Positions 26,317 to 37,400 of a stretch of 64,000 nucleotides of DNA are shown here, piece after piece. The stretch is from the NCBI RefSeq assembly GCF_029168945.1, contig NC_083609.1:26267001-26331000 (forward strand), read 5' to 3'. Positions within the stretch are counted from its first letter, which is position 1; each line of letters starts with the position of its first letter. This DNA is from Cannabis sativa (lineage: Eukaryota > Streptophyta > Magnoliopsida > Rosales > Cannabaceae). The notes under the pieces are model-generated. The model had not been told where the DNA came from, ran no database searches, and saw only the letters and a program-made list of their open reading frames with translations. The position numbers and the translations under genes were made by a program.

Positions 26317-26997
26317 GAACAATAATAGACTAAGTCCAACATGACAATGGGCATTTTAAGTACCTATTCTTTGCATTAGGAGTCTCAATATAAGGTTGGA
26401 AACACTGCACACCTCTAATTGTGGTTGATGCAACTTTTCTGAAGAATGCATATGGAGGAACATTGATAATTGCTAGTGCACAAGATGCCGACAGACACAT
26501 ATTCCCACTAGCTTTTTCAATAGTTGATTCTGAAAAATGATGCATCATGGAAATACTTCATGGAAAAGCTCAAAGAATCATACGGGGAGCGTGAAGAACA
26601 ATGCATAAAATCTGACAGACACGAAAGTATAGCAAAAGAAATGAAATCAGTATTCCGTAACTTGATGCATGGGGTATGTTGCTTCCATTTGTTCCAAAAT
26701 ATAAAAATAAGATTCAGAAAAGGAGGAGATGATCTAAGAGATGCATTCTACTGTGCAGCAAAAGCATACAATCAAACTGACTTCGACGATTGCATGAGGG
26801 ACTTAGACAACATTGATAGTAGAATTCGTCCTTACCTGACAAATGAAGTTGGCCTAGAAAAATGGACAAGGCTTTATAGCCTAAATAAACGCTACTCAAC
26901 ATTAACCTCCAACATAGCAGAGTCTGTGATTTCAGCGTTGAAAGAAATCAGAGAGCTACCGATTGGAACACTGCTCGAATGTCTACGTTGCTTGGTT

Positions 26998-27002
26998 CAA
27001 AA
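26998..27002 (+). repeat. Copia target site duplication CAAAA (left)
   Basis: CAAAA at 26,998-27,002 precedes the left LTR. It recurs at 43,111-43,115 after the right LTR. Removing the insertion and one copy rejoins the transposase frame (Gln-Lys-Trp). Confidence 0.9.
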
Positions 27003-28046
27003 TGTTGGAAATTATTTTACCAGGATCTAGATTTACTAACAAGTATGTTGGATTAACAACCTAATATGAATTCTAAAACAATGAAAATAAACACATATAA
27101 AGTTAGAAAACCTTACAGTGGGTGCAGCGAAATAATATGACTCCTTCCGTTCAGATCTCTAGCCCTTGATTCCTTTCTGTAGCAGAGCATCACCAAGATC
27201 TGAACTTGGATCTTCTTTTCTCCTCTTTTGATGTAGAAATTCCATAGTCTTCCATACTATGATTGAGATACCACTTGATGTGTGTGGGCACTACTCATCT
27301 CACAAGGATTTTGAAATTTCTCTCTATTTTTCTCTCTCAATTTCGTGGCTGATAGCATTTTCATATAATGTACAAGAGAAGAGAACAAGGGCTGCTATAT
27401 ATAGGGAGAAGGGAGAGCACAACTTTCCAAATAAATAGTTTCCTCTTTTACTGTGTAATTGATTAACTGCCTTATTTAGTGTGATTCACCACTTTCCTAT
27501 TATAGCTAGGCTTTGATTAGCAATTACATGACAATTAAAAAAATAAAAATAATAATTGGGAAACACAAAGGGAGTGCTCAGCCATAGAGGGAATATGGGC
27601 CTCACTTGGATTTTGCAGTTTCCTCAATTTTATTTCAATTTCTCCAAAAATGCCACTTTTCCAATTCTAATCATTTAAATGCCAAAACTAATTATTTAAT
27701 AACTAAAATAGATTATTAAATAATATTGTCATTTAAAATAATTATTAATTAGACATACATAGTCTCTTAATTAATAATTAAACCTAGAAACCCTTTTCTT
27801 TACGATTTCATCCTTAAACTGTGGGAATTCATAAAGTAGACATAGTCTAACTTTTAGAATTATAATTGATTAATTAAAATCAATTAACTGAGTCTTACAA
27901 GCAGTATGGCCTCAACTAGTATGGGGACCATGGGTCTATATAACCGAGCTTCCAATAAGTCGAACCGAATTTACCAAGTAAATTTCCTAACTTATTAATT
28001 CCTCATTGAATCCACACTTAGAACTTGGAATTGCACTCTCAGTCAT
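27003..28046 (-). repeat. Copia 3' LTR, first piece
   Basis: Begins TGTTGGAAATTATTTTACC on the plus strand and matches 41,188-42,229 almost base for base. It ends with GTCAT at 28,042-28,046, the left copy of the target duplication of the nested Athila-type element. The LTR continues at 34,314. Confidence 0.95.
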
Positions 28047-29280
28047 TGTTAGGTTATAATTAACCTATATTTTGGGTCTTTAAAGTTAGCATTATCTCGT
28101 CTATTGGTGTCTTGTGGAGCAGTTTTACGCTTGATTTTCTTTATTTCAGGTTCCCGGGGTGTTAAAGTTCGAATTCAGTCAAATGGCGAAAAACTGGGTC
28201 AAACTTGGAAAAATTGGAAAATTCGGTTCCAGAAGTGTCAGTAGTCGCGACCTCCAGAGAGCCAGGTCGCGACCCTTTTTCCTGGTCGCGACCCTGGTCG
28301 CGACTTCGTGAATTTGGCAGAAACTCAGTTTTTCGAGTTTTGCCTGTAGTCGCGACCAGCTTAAATGCTAGTCGCGACTATGTACGGAAATCGCAGATTT
28401 GACCTAATTTTGATTTTTCACTCAATTGGAGGCTCACCACTCATCCCTATATAAGGAATACGACATTGAAGGTCAGACCTAAGCAAAAACAGACCTAATA
28501 GTGGAGGCAAGTGGAGAGGAAGCTATCTTGAAGACCCGGAGCGATACCACCTTCTAGTTTCTTTCTTTTACCCTTTTTATTCATCTTTATGTTTGTTTTT
28601 ATTTCTGAATTGATCATGGATGTTTTTAGAGTTATTATGAACTAAATTTCCCAATAAGGGAGGATGATGATTGTTGTTTAAGTTTATGCCTAGTTAATAA
28701 ATAATTGCCATTCCTTCATCTTATGTGTGAATACTATCTTTATTTGTGTTTAATTTCATGTGCAAGCTTGATCACCTTTTACATGTTCTATGATCCTAAT
28801 TCAAAATCTGAAAAGTGAGAATTAGGAATGCTAAAATTTGGATAGTCTAGGTTTTGATGTAAAACGAAAGTATTTACATAGCCTTAGTGACTAATAGATT
28901 ATTGCTTAATGCTGATTTTGTGTTGATCTAATTAAGAAGTTAATTAGAGAACATATTATTTAGAACCTAAAAGATCTGAAAAGAGTTAGGTTAATTTATA
29001 ATCTGTCTTTCACATTAAGATAAGGATAGCAATTAGGTATTGACATAGGTAGCTTATCAACAGGATTCACCTCCCTAATCTCTCATCTTGATTAATCTTC
29101 GTTTATTTTCTCTTTAATTTCTGAGTTATTTACTTTTAAAATTGCAAACTTATTATTTTACCAAATAGAATCATAAGTATAGTTTAGTAGTACTTAATCC
29201 AATTCCCTGTGGTTCGACCTCACTTGCGTGAGATACTACTTGATACGTACACTTGCGTAATAAACAGAAAATTCGTAACA
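28047..29280 (+). repeat. Athila-type 5' LTR
   Basis: Runs from TGTTAGGTTATAATTAACC to AATTCGTAACA. It holds a TATATAAGG promoter box at 28,448 and six copies of the palindrome GTCGCGAC between 28,244 and 28,378, a CG-rich island in otherwise AT-rich sequence. The ORF reported across this island has no meaning as a protein. Confidence 0.93.
28244..28378. promoter_or_regulatory. Cluster of six GTCGCGAC palindromes upstream of the LTR TATA box
   Basis: Exact 8-bp palindromes start at 28,244, 28,266, 28,285, 28,297, 28,349 and 28,371, all within 210 bp upstream of the TATA box at 28,448. The 3' LTR keeps five copies; one was lost through the 12-bp deletion. Clustering, perfect palindromy and the position upstream of the promoter suggest protein binding or a methylation-sensitive control region. 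The function is inferred. Confidence 0.5.
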
Positions 29281-29285
29281 AGTTT

Positions 29286-29303
29286 TTGGCGCCGTTGCCG
29301 GGG
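29286..29303 (+). other. Athila-type primer binding site
   Basis: TGGCGCCGTTGCCGGGGA starts five bases after the LTR end. It is complementary to the 3' end of plant tRNA-Asp, the primer known for Athila and Tat lineage elements. It would prime minus-strand cDNA synthesis. Confidence 0.9.
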
Positions 29304-29428
29304 AATTGTTTAAAGATTAATATTACACAAAATTATACTAACTTCTACTTTGGTATATTTTCTCTTGCTGATTTTTCTAACCTTTTTCCTGCAATATTTT
29401 CTTGATCTATTTCAGGAATCATAAGTGT

Positions 29429-31693
29429 ATGCGCCGTCAAGGACAAGCAGTGATATTACCAGTTGATCCCGAAATCGAGAAAACTTGTAGGAGAAATCGA
29501 AAGAACAAGAGGCAAGAGGGAGTTTCAGCAACTGTTGAAACTTCAGACATCATGGCTGCCAATGCTGCAAACAATGGAGGCAATAACGGTAACAATGGTG
29601 GCGCAGTAGAAGATCAAGCTAATGGCCGCAGCTTGAGAGATTACATTCTCCCTACTCTGACGGGAGTGCAGTCGTGTATCAGGCCACCGGCAGTGGATGC
29701 AAATAACTTTGAGATAAAACCTGCCATACTTCAGATGGTGCAGTCTTCAGTCCAGTTTGGTGGCCTCCCTTCTGAAGATCCTAATCTGCATCTCTCTAAC
29801 TTCATGGAACTTTGTGAAACCTTTAAAGTTAATGGAGTTAGTGATGATGCTATTCGACTGAGACTGTTCCCATTCTCTCTTAGAGAGCGAGCCAAGAGTT
29901 GGCTAAACTCCTTGCCACCCAACTCTATCGCCACCTGGAATGATCTGGCAACGAAATTCTTGTCAAAGTTCTTTCCTCCAACCAAGTCTGCAAAGCTGAG
30001 AGGAGAAATTAATAACTTCTGCCAACAAGATAATGAATCTCTCCATGAGGCTTGGGAGAGGTTTAAAGATCTGATCAGAAAGTGCCCTCACCATGGTATA
30101 GAGAAGTGGATGCTGGTCCACAACTTCTACAATGGGTTGGTAGGAAATACAAGAACTTTAATAGATGCTGCAGCTGGAGGAGCCTTTATGAGGAAGAGTG
30201 CTAATGAGGCTTATGATCTATTGGAGGAGATGGCTCTAAACAATCAACAGTGGCCAACTGAGAGGAGTCAATCAAAGAAGGTAGCTGGTGTGTTAGAGGT
30301 CGATGCCATCACCAAGTTGACAGCACAGGTTGAGGCATTGACAAAGATAATTGCAGGGCAAGCTAAACAAGCCCAAGTTGTGTGTGAGTTATGTGGGGGA
30401 AGCCATCACTTTTCAGAATGCCAAGCTGATGTGGATGATTTGCCAATGGATGAAGCTAAAGCCATTGGAAACTATTCACAGAACAACAACAACAACTATG
30501 GGTTCAACCAGGGTAATAACCGAAGAAACAGTGGGTTCTATCAGCAACGAAATCAGAACCAGAATCAGAATCAACAGTTTAATCAGCAACAAACCTCTGG
30601 TGGAAATTCTGGTTTGCAGACAGATTTATTGCTACAATTCATGACTGAAACTAGATCTTCCATTAAAGACCTGCAGACTCAGATGGGCCAATTAGCAACT
30701 CAGGTAGCAACCCGTCCTCAAGGAAATTTGCCTAGTACAACTGAAATTAATCCTAAGGAAAACTGCAATTCAATTACCCTGAGGAGCGGTAAGAAGTATG
30801 ATGGGCCTGAATTGACACAACCAATTGATGTAAATAAGGAGATTAAAGTTCAACCAGTGCCAACCCCAACACCAACAGTAGAGAAGGCTACTGATAGCTC
30901 AACACAACCACAACAGTCCCCACCAATCAGTATTGAGCATCATGAAAAGATACCTTATCCTCAGAGACTCCATAAGACCAATCTAGACAAGCAGTTCACA
31001 AAATTTCTAGAGGTCTTCAAAAGACTACACATCAACATTCCTTTTGCTGAAGCCTTGGAACAAATGCCCCGTTATGTGAAGTTCATGAAGGAGATATTGT
31101 CTAAGAAGAGAAAATTGGAGGACTATGAAACAGTGGCATTAACTGAGGAGTGTAGCGCCATTTTGCAAAAGAAACTACCGCCCAAGCTTAAAGATCCGGG
31201 TAGTTTCAATATTCCATGCTCTATAGGGGGTTCGGTGGAAACCAAAGCTCTGTGTGATTTGGGAGCAAGCATTAATCTAATGCCATTGTCTGTCTTCAAA
31301 AGGCTAGGATTGGGAAAAGCAAAGCCTACAACAGTTACTTTACAACTGGCAGATCGTTCTTTGACTCATCCTCGTGGGATAATTGAAGATGTACTGGTGA
31401 AGGTTGGTAAGTTTATCTTCCCTGCTGATTTCCTAATTCTTGATATGGAAGAAGATTCAACTATTCCCATTATTTTGGGAAGACCATTCTTAGCCACGGG
31501 CCGAGCAGTAATAGATGTTCAAAAGGGAGAGTTAAAGTTGAGAGTGCAAGATGAAGAGGTCAATTTTAATGTTTTTGCCCCAACTGACATTCCTACCTGT
31601 TGCAAGATTCGGGTTCTTTTGTTAAAGCTGATAAGAAGAAAGCAAAGCCTAAAGAGCGACTTCGAACGATTCAGCGTCGTTGGAAAAGATTGA
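29429..31693 (+). CDS. Gag-protease polyprotein of an Athila-type retrotransposon
   Basis: An intact 754-residue ORF from ATG 29,429; the open frame extends upstream without another ATG. Gag packages the element RNA into cytoplasmic particles. Its core is visible as [14 protein letters not shown], then [40 protein letters not shown] and [20 protein letters not shown], the standard Athila gag pattern. A zinc knuckle [13 protein letters not shown] follows, then a long Asn/Gln-rich linker. The C-terminal aspartic protease has active site [17 protein letters not shown] instead of DSG/DTG is usual in this lineage. Its conserved [18 protein letters not shown] block is present. After PTDIPTC the frame runs into unrelated residues and stops. 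A +1 alternative frame (31,600-31,821) looks more protein-like, so a small indel near 31,600 may have shortened the end. Pol is absent. Confidence 0.92.
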   Translation: MRRQGQAVILPVDPEIEKTCRRNRKNKRQEGVSATVETSDIMAANAANNGGNNGNNGGAVEDQANGRSLRDYILPTLTGVQSCIRPPAVDANNFEIKPAILQMVQSSVQFGGLPSEDPNLHLSNFMELCETFKVNGVSDDAIRLRLFPFSLRERAKSWLNSLPPNSIATWNDLATKFLSKFFPPTKSAKLRGEINNFCQQDNESLHEAWERFKDLIRKCPHHGIEKWMLVHNFYNGLVGNTRTLIDAAAGGAFMRKSANEAYDLLEEMALNNQQWPTERSQSKKVAGVLEVDAITKLTAQVEALTKIIAGQAKQAQVVCELCGGSHHFSECQADVDDLPMDEAKAIGNYSQNNNNNYGFNQGNNRRNSGFYQQRNQNQNQNQQFNQQQTSGGNSGLQTDLLLQFMTETRSSIKDLQTQMGQLATQVATRPQGNLPSTTEINPKENCNSITLRSGKKYDGPELTQPIDVNKEIKVQPVPTPTPTVEKATDSSTQPQQSPPISIEHHEKIPYPQRLHKTNLDKQFTKFLEVFKRLHINIPFAEALEQMPRYVKFMKEILSKKRKLEDYETVALTEECSAILQKKLPPKLKDPGSFNIPCSIGGSVETKALCDLGASINLMPLSVFKRLGLGKAKPTTVTLQLADRSLTHPRGIIEDVLVKVGKFIFPADFLILDMEEDSTIPIILGRPFLATGRAVIDVQKGELKLRVQDEEVNFNVFAPTDIPTCCKIRVLLLKLIRRKQSLKSDFERFSVVGKD

Positions 31694-33091
31694 TGTGTGG
31701 TAGTTCTGAAGGTGAGCTTACTCTTGTGCAAAAATCTGAAATCAACACTATTGGTGGTCAATTTTCTTCATTTAGTACGAGGGCTCTTTTGGATGAAAAG
31801 GGTCCACCCAACCCTTTTTGAGAGGGTCTCAGGTAAGTCTCTTTACTCTGCATATTCCTGTATACATTGGGGACAATGTCATATTTAGTTTGGGGGGAGA
31901 GGCTTAAATTTTTTTTTTTAAATTCTGCACTTTAATTTCTGTATTTTAATTTTATGTTTTAGTTTTTTTGTTTTAGTCAAGGAATGGCAATAAGCTTGAT
32001 GATAGTTGTATACTGCTGATTAGTGTGATGTGATCTGAATCTGTAAAATAACTGTGTGCTTGATTTTGTTAACTCTTTGGATTAGTTTGGATGCTTAGAA
32101 ACCTGTGTTTTTCTACAAGTACTCAATTTGTGAAAATTGTTATAACTGTTTTACTATGGTTTGTGGTAAGATGGACAGGATAGCTTAGAACTTGCATGTT
32201 TATTCTTTTGAGGCGAAATCCTTGATAGTGTTCAATTGGAATATGACTTAGACATTTGTTGGATAGTTTGAGCCTTTCAAGCCTACCATAATGTATATCC
32301 CTAGTTACCCTTTTGAGCCTTAACCTGTTGTGTTTTCACCCACTGATTTGAAATTTTGCAACCACACTATTAATTTTTATTCTCACCATGATTATCCATG
32401 ATATCATAAGCTATATGATTAGTTTGGGGGAAAAGAAACATTTAGTGTGACGAAATAGTGAGAGGGAGAAAAAATTTGTAAGATTTAGAAGAGAAGAAAA
32501 AGAAGAAAAAAAAAAGAAAAAAAATTGTGTAATTCAATGTCATTGAAAAAAAAAGAGCACTGAAAAAAAAAATAAAAAAATATGATTTCAGTGATGTTGG
32601 AAAATAATAAATATATCTTCTCTCAATCTTGGTAAACTTGGGAACAGTATGGGGTTTAGAAAAAGGAAAGTAAAAGCTTGGGGTTCTGTTTGTGTGCTTA
32701 TGATATCTTGAGCCAAAATTGTCTCTTGCCTATCCCTGAATATCTGAGCCATATTACCTAAACCTTGAAAAGACCTAATGATTCCAAAGAATACTGTCAA
32801 CATTAGTGGAGAAAGGTAAACATGCAAGCTTATGAGTTATCGGGTTGTGGAACTAATGGAAAGAGTAAAACTTTTATAACGATGTTTCATATTTGAGTAG
32901 ATTGTTGCAGTTGTACATAGTGTTGTTAATTGAGCATCCGAGTTAATTGTTAGAGTTAGTAGGATCAAAATTCTAGTTTATGCAAGGAAGAAAACAAAGC
33001 ATGAGTCAGCAGTGTAGTGATTATCTGATAGCATAGTTAGTTTTTTTTTTATCTTACTCGGGGGCGAGTAAGAATCTAGTTTGGGGGATTT
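31694..33091 (+). other. Non-coding 3' region of the Athila-type element
   Basis: About 1.4 kb in which no reverse transcriptase, RNase H or integrase motif can be found in any frame. A purine-rich motif AGTTTGGGGGGAGAGG at 31,890 resembles an internal polypurine tract. An A-rich, simple-sequence stretch lies at 32,490-32,580. The frame at 31,600-31,821 may be the displaced C-terminal end of gag-protease. The polypurine tract TTTGGGGGATT ends just before 33,092. Confidence 0.75.
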
Positions 33092-34313
33092 TGTTAGGTT
33101 ATAATTAACCTATATTTCGGGTCTTTAAAGTTAGCATTATCTCGTCTATTGGTGTCTTGTGGAGCAGTTTTACGCTTGATTTTCTTTATTTCAGGTTCCC
33201 GGGGTGTTAAAGTTCGAATTCAGTCAAATGGCGAAAAACTGGGTCAAACTTGGAAAAATTGGAAAATTCGGTTCCAGAAGTGTCAGTAGTCGCGACCTCC
33301 AGAGAGCCAGGTCGCGACCCTTTTTCCTGGTCGCGACTTCGTGAGTTTGGCAGAAACTCGGTTTTTCGAGTTTTGCCTGTAGTCGCGACCAGCTTAAATG
33401 CTAGTCGCGACTATGTACGGAAATCGCAGATTTGACCTAATTTTGATTTTTCACTCAATTGGAGGCTCACCACTCATCCCTATATAAGGAATACGACATT
33501 GAAGGTCAGACCTAAGCAAAAACAGACCTAATAGTGGAGGCAAGTGGAGAGGAAGCTATCTTGAAGACCCGGAGCGATACCACCTTCTAGTTTCTTTCTT
33601 TTACCCTTTTTATTCATCTTTATGTTTGTTTTTATTTCTGAATTGATCATGGATGTTTTTAGAGTTATTATGAACTAAATTTCCCAATAAGGGAGGATGA
33701 TGATTGTTGTTTAAGTTTATGCCTAGTTAATAAATAATTGCCATTCCTTCATCTTATGTGTGAATACTATCTTTATTTGTGTTTAATTTCATGTGCAAGC
33801 TTGATCACCTTTTACATGTTCTATGATCCTAATTCGAAATCTGAAAAGTGAGAATTAGGAATGCTAAAATTTGGATAGTCTAGGTTTTGATGTAAAATGA
33901 AAGTATTTACATAGCCTTAGTGACTAATAGATTATTGCTTAATGCTGATTTTGTGTTAATCTAATTAAGAAGTTAATTAGAGAACATATTATTTAGAACC
34001 TAAAAGATCTGAAAAGAGTTAGGTTAATTTATAATTTGTCTTTCACATTGAGATAAGGATAGCAATTAGGTATTGACATAGGTAGCTTATCAACAGGATT
34101 CACCTCCCTAATCTCTCATCTTGATTAATCTTCGTTTATTTTCTCTTTAATTTCTGAGTTATTTACTTTTAAATTTGCAAACTTATTATTTTACCAAATA
34201 GAATCATAAGTATAGTTTAGTAGTACTTAATCCAATTCCCTGTGGTTCGACCTCACTTGCGTGAGATACTACTTGATACGTACACTTGCGTAATAAACAG
34301 AAAATTCGTAATA
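33092..34313 (+). repeat. Athila-type 3' LTR
   Basis: Nearly identical to 28,047-29,280, but lacks 12 bp in the palindrome cluster and ends CGTAATA instead of CGTAACA. The TATA box is at 33,481. Five GTCGCGAC palindromes remain. Confidence 0.93.
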
Positions 34314-35199
34314 GTCATATAGAAACGCTCTATATGTTCCACGATATAGACACGTCATTAGTTATCTATTTTTATAACCCTAATGTGATCAATGATCCTC
34401 TATATAGATGATTTACACTATACAGGGATTAAATTACCGTAACACCCTACAATGTATTTTATCCCTAAAACACTTAACCCTGTATAAATGATATTTCACC
34501 TAAGTGAAATGAGATCTCCACCATTTATCTTTGTTTGGTTAAGCTCGAAGGAAATCATCCTTTACTTCTATTTGCCAAATAGAAGCTATAGATTCCATAT
34601 TTATGTTAGCGCTCCCACTCAATTGCACTACCGTGTTCCCAAAATGTATGTATTGCCCAGACTAAAAATTAGGCTTAACTAACAAATCAAAGAACACGAA
34701 TAATACTCTTGAAATTGAGCCTAACCATATCAGGATTTCGATCATGTGATCTAGGATCAACTTATGATATTGAATTTAATAGATATTACGGTAAATTTCA
34801 ACATATCTAATCAAAGTTCAATATCGGTCCTTTCCGATGTATACTCCATACATCCGATACTGGTAAACTTTGCCAATGTCCTGGAAAGGACATAACACTT
34901 TTCCAAGGTGTAAGAATACCTATCGCTGATTATACCATGTCAGTCTAAATCCAGTGTTCTGACAAATCAGGGAATCTACTTTTGAACATATAATAAAGAT
35001 TATATTCCACTGTGCTGACAACACTATAATCTTTAACCAACTCATATGTTCTGGACTTAAAAAGAATTCATACATTATATACCTATAATCATGAAATAAA
35101 TCATGTGAACCATGCAACATAAAATGTTATTTCTGATCTTTATTAATAAGTAAATCTGATTATATGAAATGAGTTTTATTTAGGGCATAAAACCCAACA
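34314..35199 (-). repeat. Copia 3' LTR, second piece
   Basis: Continues the LTR after the Athila-type insertion. It starts with the duplicated GTCAT and matches 42,226-43,110. It ends CATAAAACCCAACA at 35,199. The ORFs at 34,488-34,682 and 34,920-35,120 recur in the other LTR and are chance frames. Confidence 0.95.
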
Positions 35200-37400
35200 A
35201 ACTCCCACTTGCACTAATATAAAACAAAAAGTGCATTTCAAATAATCATTAACACCTTGATATACCAATCAAGTGTAATAGTAGTAAACTCCTCGTAATG
35301 GGATCTGACAGGTTGAATTAAACACAACCTCTTCTTCACCATTACTCTTCCTTAATCACAAAATCCTTGATAATGTGAAATTCCTCTCTATATGTCTACT
35401 CTTTTGGGATACTGGATTCTATACTTTTGGGCAACTACTCTTTTGTTATACAGGAAGTAACCCTAGTAGTTAAGGCAAGTTGGAACACTGCCACAAAAGT
35501 ATAGAACTTTCCTTAGACTGAATAAGTATCTTTCCTGCAACTTTTAACATTCAGTCTCTTTCTGGTAGACCAAGGGATTTCAGATAGGTTTTTACACTTC
35601 TCCAAAATCGCTACTCCACCCCCAAAGTAATCACCATCTCATCAGCAGACTTTCTGGCACAAAGGCAAGTCTTGAAATCTGATGTGGTGTAGTCTAAGAG
35701 TTTTAAACAAACACCCTTATTGACTAACATATAGTTCCTCTTCTTAATCTTAAAATTTACTTGATTGTCTTCCAATGTTCCTCTCCTGGATTAATCTGAT
35801 ACCTACTCATTACTCCCACTCAACAGTAGGTGTCTGGTCTAAGTCATACTAAAGCATATCTGAGACCTCTCACTGTTGATTTAAGAAATTCTTTCATGGC
35901 TTTATCTTCTCTGGAATAGTTGAGACTTTTCCTTAGATAAATAAAATCTATGTCTAAGAAGTTGTGAAGCTTCTATAGATTTCCATTGGAAAGAAAATGC
36001 ATCAGCATCTCATGCTTGCATTAGAGTAAGTAATTACCAGGTATACCACAAGCCATAGGTTTAAATAAACTCATACCTATAATACTAGGACCAGGAAGTT
36101 TTGTTAAGTCCATTGAATAGACTTATTAACGAAAATTTCCTTTCATGTCCTTGTAATAGAAAACTTTAGGTTACTCCATGTGAATGGATCAAACCATAGT
36201 TCTATTGGCTTTCTTCTTAGTTTCTTATCTTGACAATCCATTACTTGTTTAAACTCACAATGGATTTTAATCACTAGTGTCTTCCAAGTTATAAGAAGGT
36301 GAGCTCCTAGAAACTCTCCCACTACAACAAGGTACCGTGAACTATGTCAAAGAAAACTAAATGGTATAGACCTCTTCAGTTGTGTTAAGACAACAGAGGC
36401 AATGGGATCATCATATGTAGAATAAGATGATGGAACATTTTTGGAATCAAGAAAAAAAATATCTCCTTTATTTGCTACTTTATTTTCAGACTTAGTCATT
36501 TTCTTAGAAAAGTAGTATTTGTTTAAACAAACACTTTCTTGTCTAATGACTATGGGATGCTCCACCCCTAATCACTTAGAATAGCTAACAAACATGCAAA
36601 CCAGGGTTAGCAGTTCTAGCTTTTCTTAAGATTTCGATTAGGTCATCCACGAATCTAGTAATGATTTACATTAAGTATACAACCATTGCATCATTCTGAA
36701 ATTTTATTTCCATAGAAGGATTTAGGCAACGACTAGTAACTAATCATCAATATGCAACTCGAATTTCTGGGGAGGTAAATTTGGATATTATTCAAAATCA
36801 AATTAATGATCTTTGAACTGCATATCTACTAAATTTTTTCTCCACCCCTATCAGTTCGCAAGATCTTTAACCACTTACCTTCACCATTGCTAGAAATTCA
36901 TGAAATTTTTTAAACATTTCAAATTTCTTTTGCGTAAGGTAAAATCTAGAGTGATCTTTTTAAGAATACAACGAAAACTCATATCCACCCCTGAATGTAC
37001 ATCCATCTACGAATGAGATGAAATTACTTTCAGTGGATATAGGCATATTAACTCTTTGTAGAGAATGATCTTGTCAAAACCACTATGAACAAGATACAAA
37101 TGCCATAGATTTATAAAATATGTGGTTGTATCTTTTGATGACTTACTTTAGTTACATCAAAGAGTTCTTAGAATAGTGCAAGTGGATTCGGTCACGAATA
37201 CTAAACTCATACAGTTTAAATCCATTGAAAGAAAATGGTTATTAAACACTTGTGAAAGTGTAACTGTATAATTAGTAATTCTTTCTTGGACCACCATTAC
37301 TAATCTAACTCTATGATTTGCCTATACAAGTAGGAGATATCTAAGATTGAGGATTTATATCATTTTGGGATAGAATTCCGGGAATATAATCATATGTGTC
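35200..37400 (-). pseudogene. Decayed copia pol (RNase H, RT scraps, integrase)
   Basis: Minus-strand frames hold short recognisable blocks separated by stops. Near 35,640-35,870 is a copia RNase H/RT tail: VRGLRYALV, then RPDTY, then NPGEEHWKTIK and LRRGT, with SDFKTCLCARKSADEMVITL further on. Near 36,840-36,960 is integrase: FHEFLAMVEGKWLKILRTD, then RGGE, the usual copia 'LRxDRGGE' catalytic block. The order (integrase to the right, RNase H to the left) fits a minus-strand copia element. There are too many stops for any function. The frame at 36,347-36,565 lies between the two blocks, in the integrase-to-RT interval. Confidence 0.75.

Larger units (their letters stand above)
25211..27002 (+). 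pseudogene. MULE transposase, N-terminal and catalytic part, disrupted
   Basis: First part of a Mutator-type DDE transposase. The N-terminal region (ILIPRGFSYQELRTLICHTL) and the DNA-binding MuDR/FAR1-like zinc domain (KRSSTKDYSLVCVDKNCKWY, later EDHTC...H) precede the MULE core. The first catalytic Asp is in VVDATFLK (codon 26,427), the second in KSDRH (26,614), and Glu in SNIAES (26,920). The C/H motif CCFHLFQNI lies between. An 89-bp intron (26,228-26,316) joins NPG to TIID. Damage: a frameshift in the A-tract near 25,465, stops at 25,936, 26,331 and 26,391, a frameshift near 26,535, then a copia LTR at 27,003. All three catalytic residues survive. The frame resumes at 43,116 after the retrotransposon nest. 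Confidence 0.9.
28047..34313 (+). mobile_element. Athila-type non-autonomous LTR retrotransposon with gag-protease only
   Basis: A 6.27-kb element inserted in the copia LTR with a perfect 5-bp duplication, GTCAT (28,042-28,046 and 34,314-34,318). LTRs 28,047-29,280 (1,234 bp) and 33,092-34,313 (1,222 bp) differ by one 12-bp deletion and about ten substitutions counted by eye, so the insertion is recent. The primer binding site TGGCGCCGTTGCCGGGGA (29,286-29,303) is the tRNA-Asp type used by Athila/Tat elements. A polypurine tract (TTTGGGGGATT) ends just before 33,092. One intact gag-protease ORF is present. No RT, RNase H or integrase can be found in the 1.4 kb between it and the 3' LTR. Transposition therefore needed enzymes from a partner element. 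Confidence 0.93.

Noticed and set aside
28205..28402. ORF over the GTCGCGAC cluster, repeated at 33,250-33,435
   Set aside because: It lies wholly inside both LTRs, its reading frame follows the palindrome repeat, and the 12-bp LTR difference changes it; no protein similarity.
34488..35120. Pairs of 64- and 66-codon ORFs repeated at 42,399-43,031
   Set aside because: They are in both copia LTRs and so duplicate by LTR identity, not by coding constraint.
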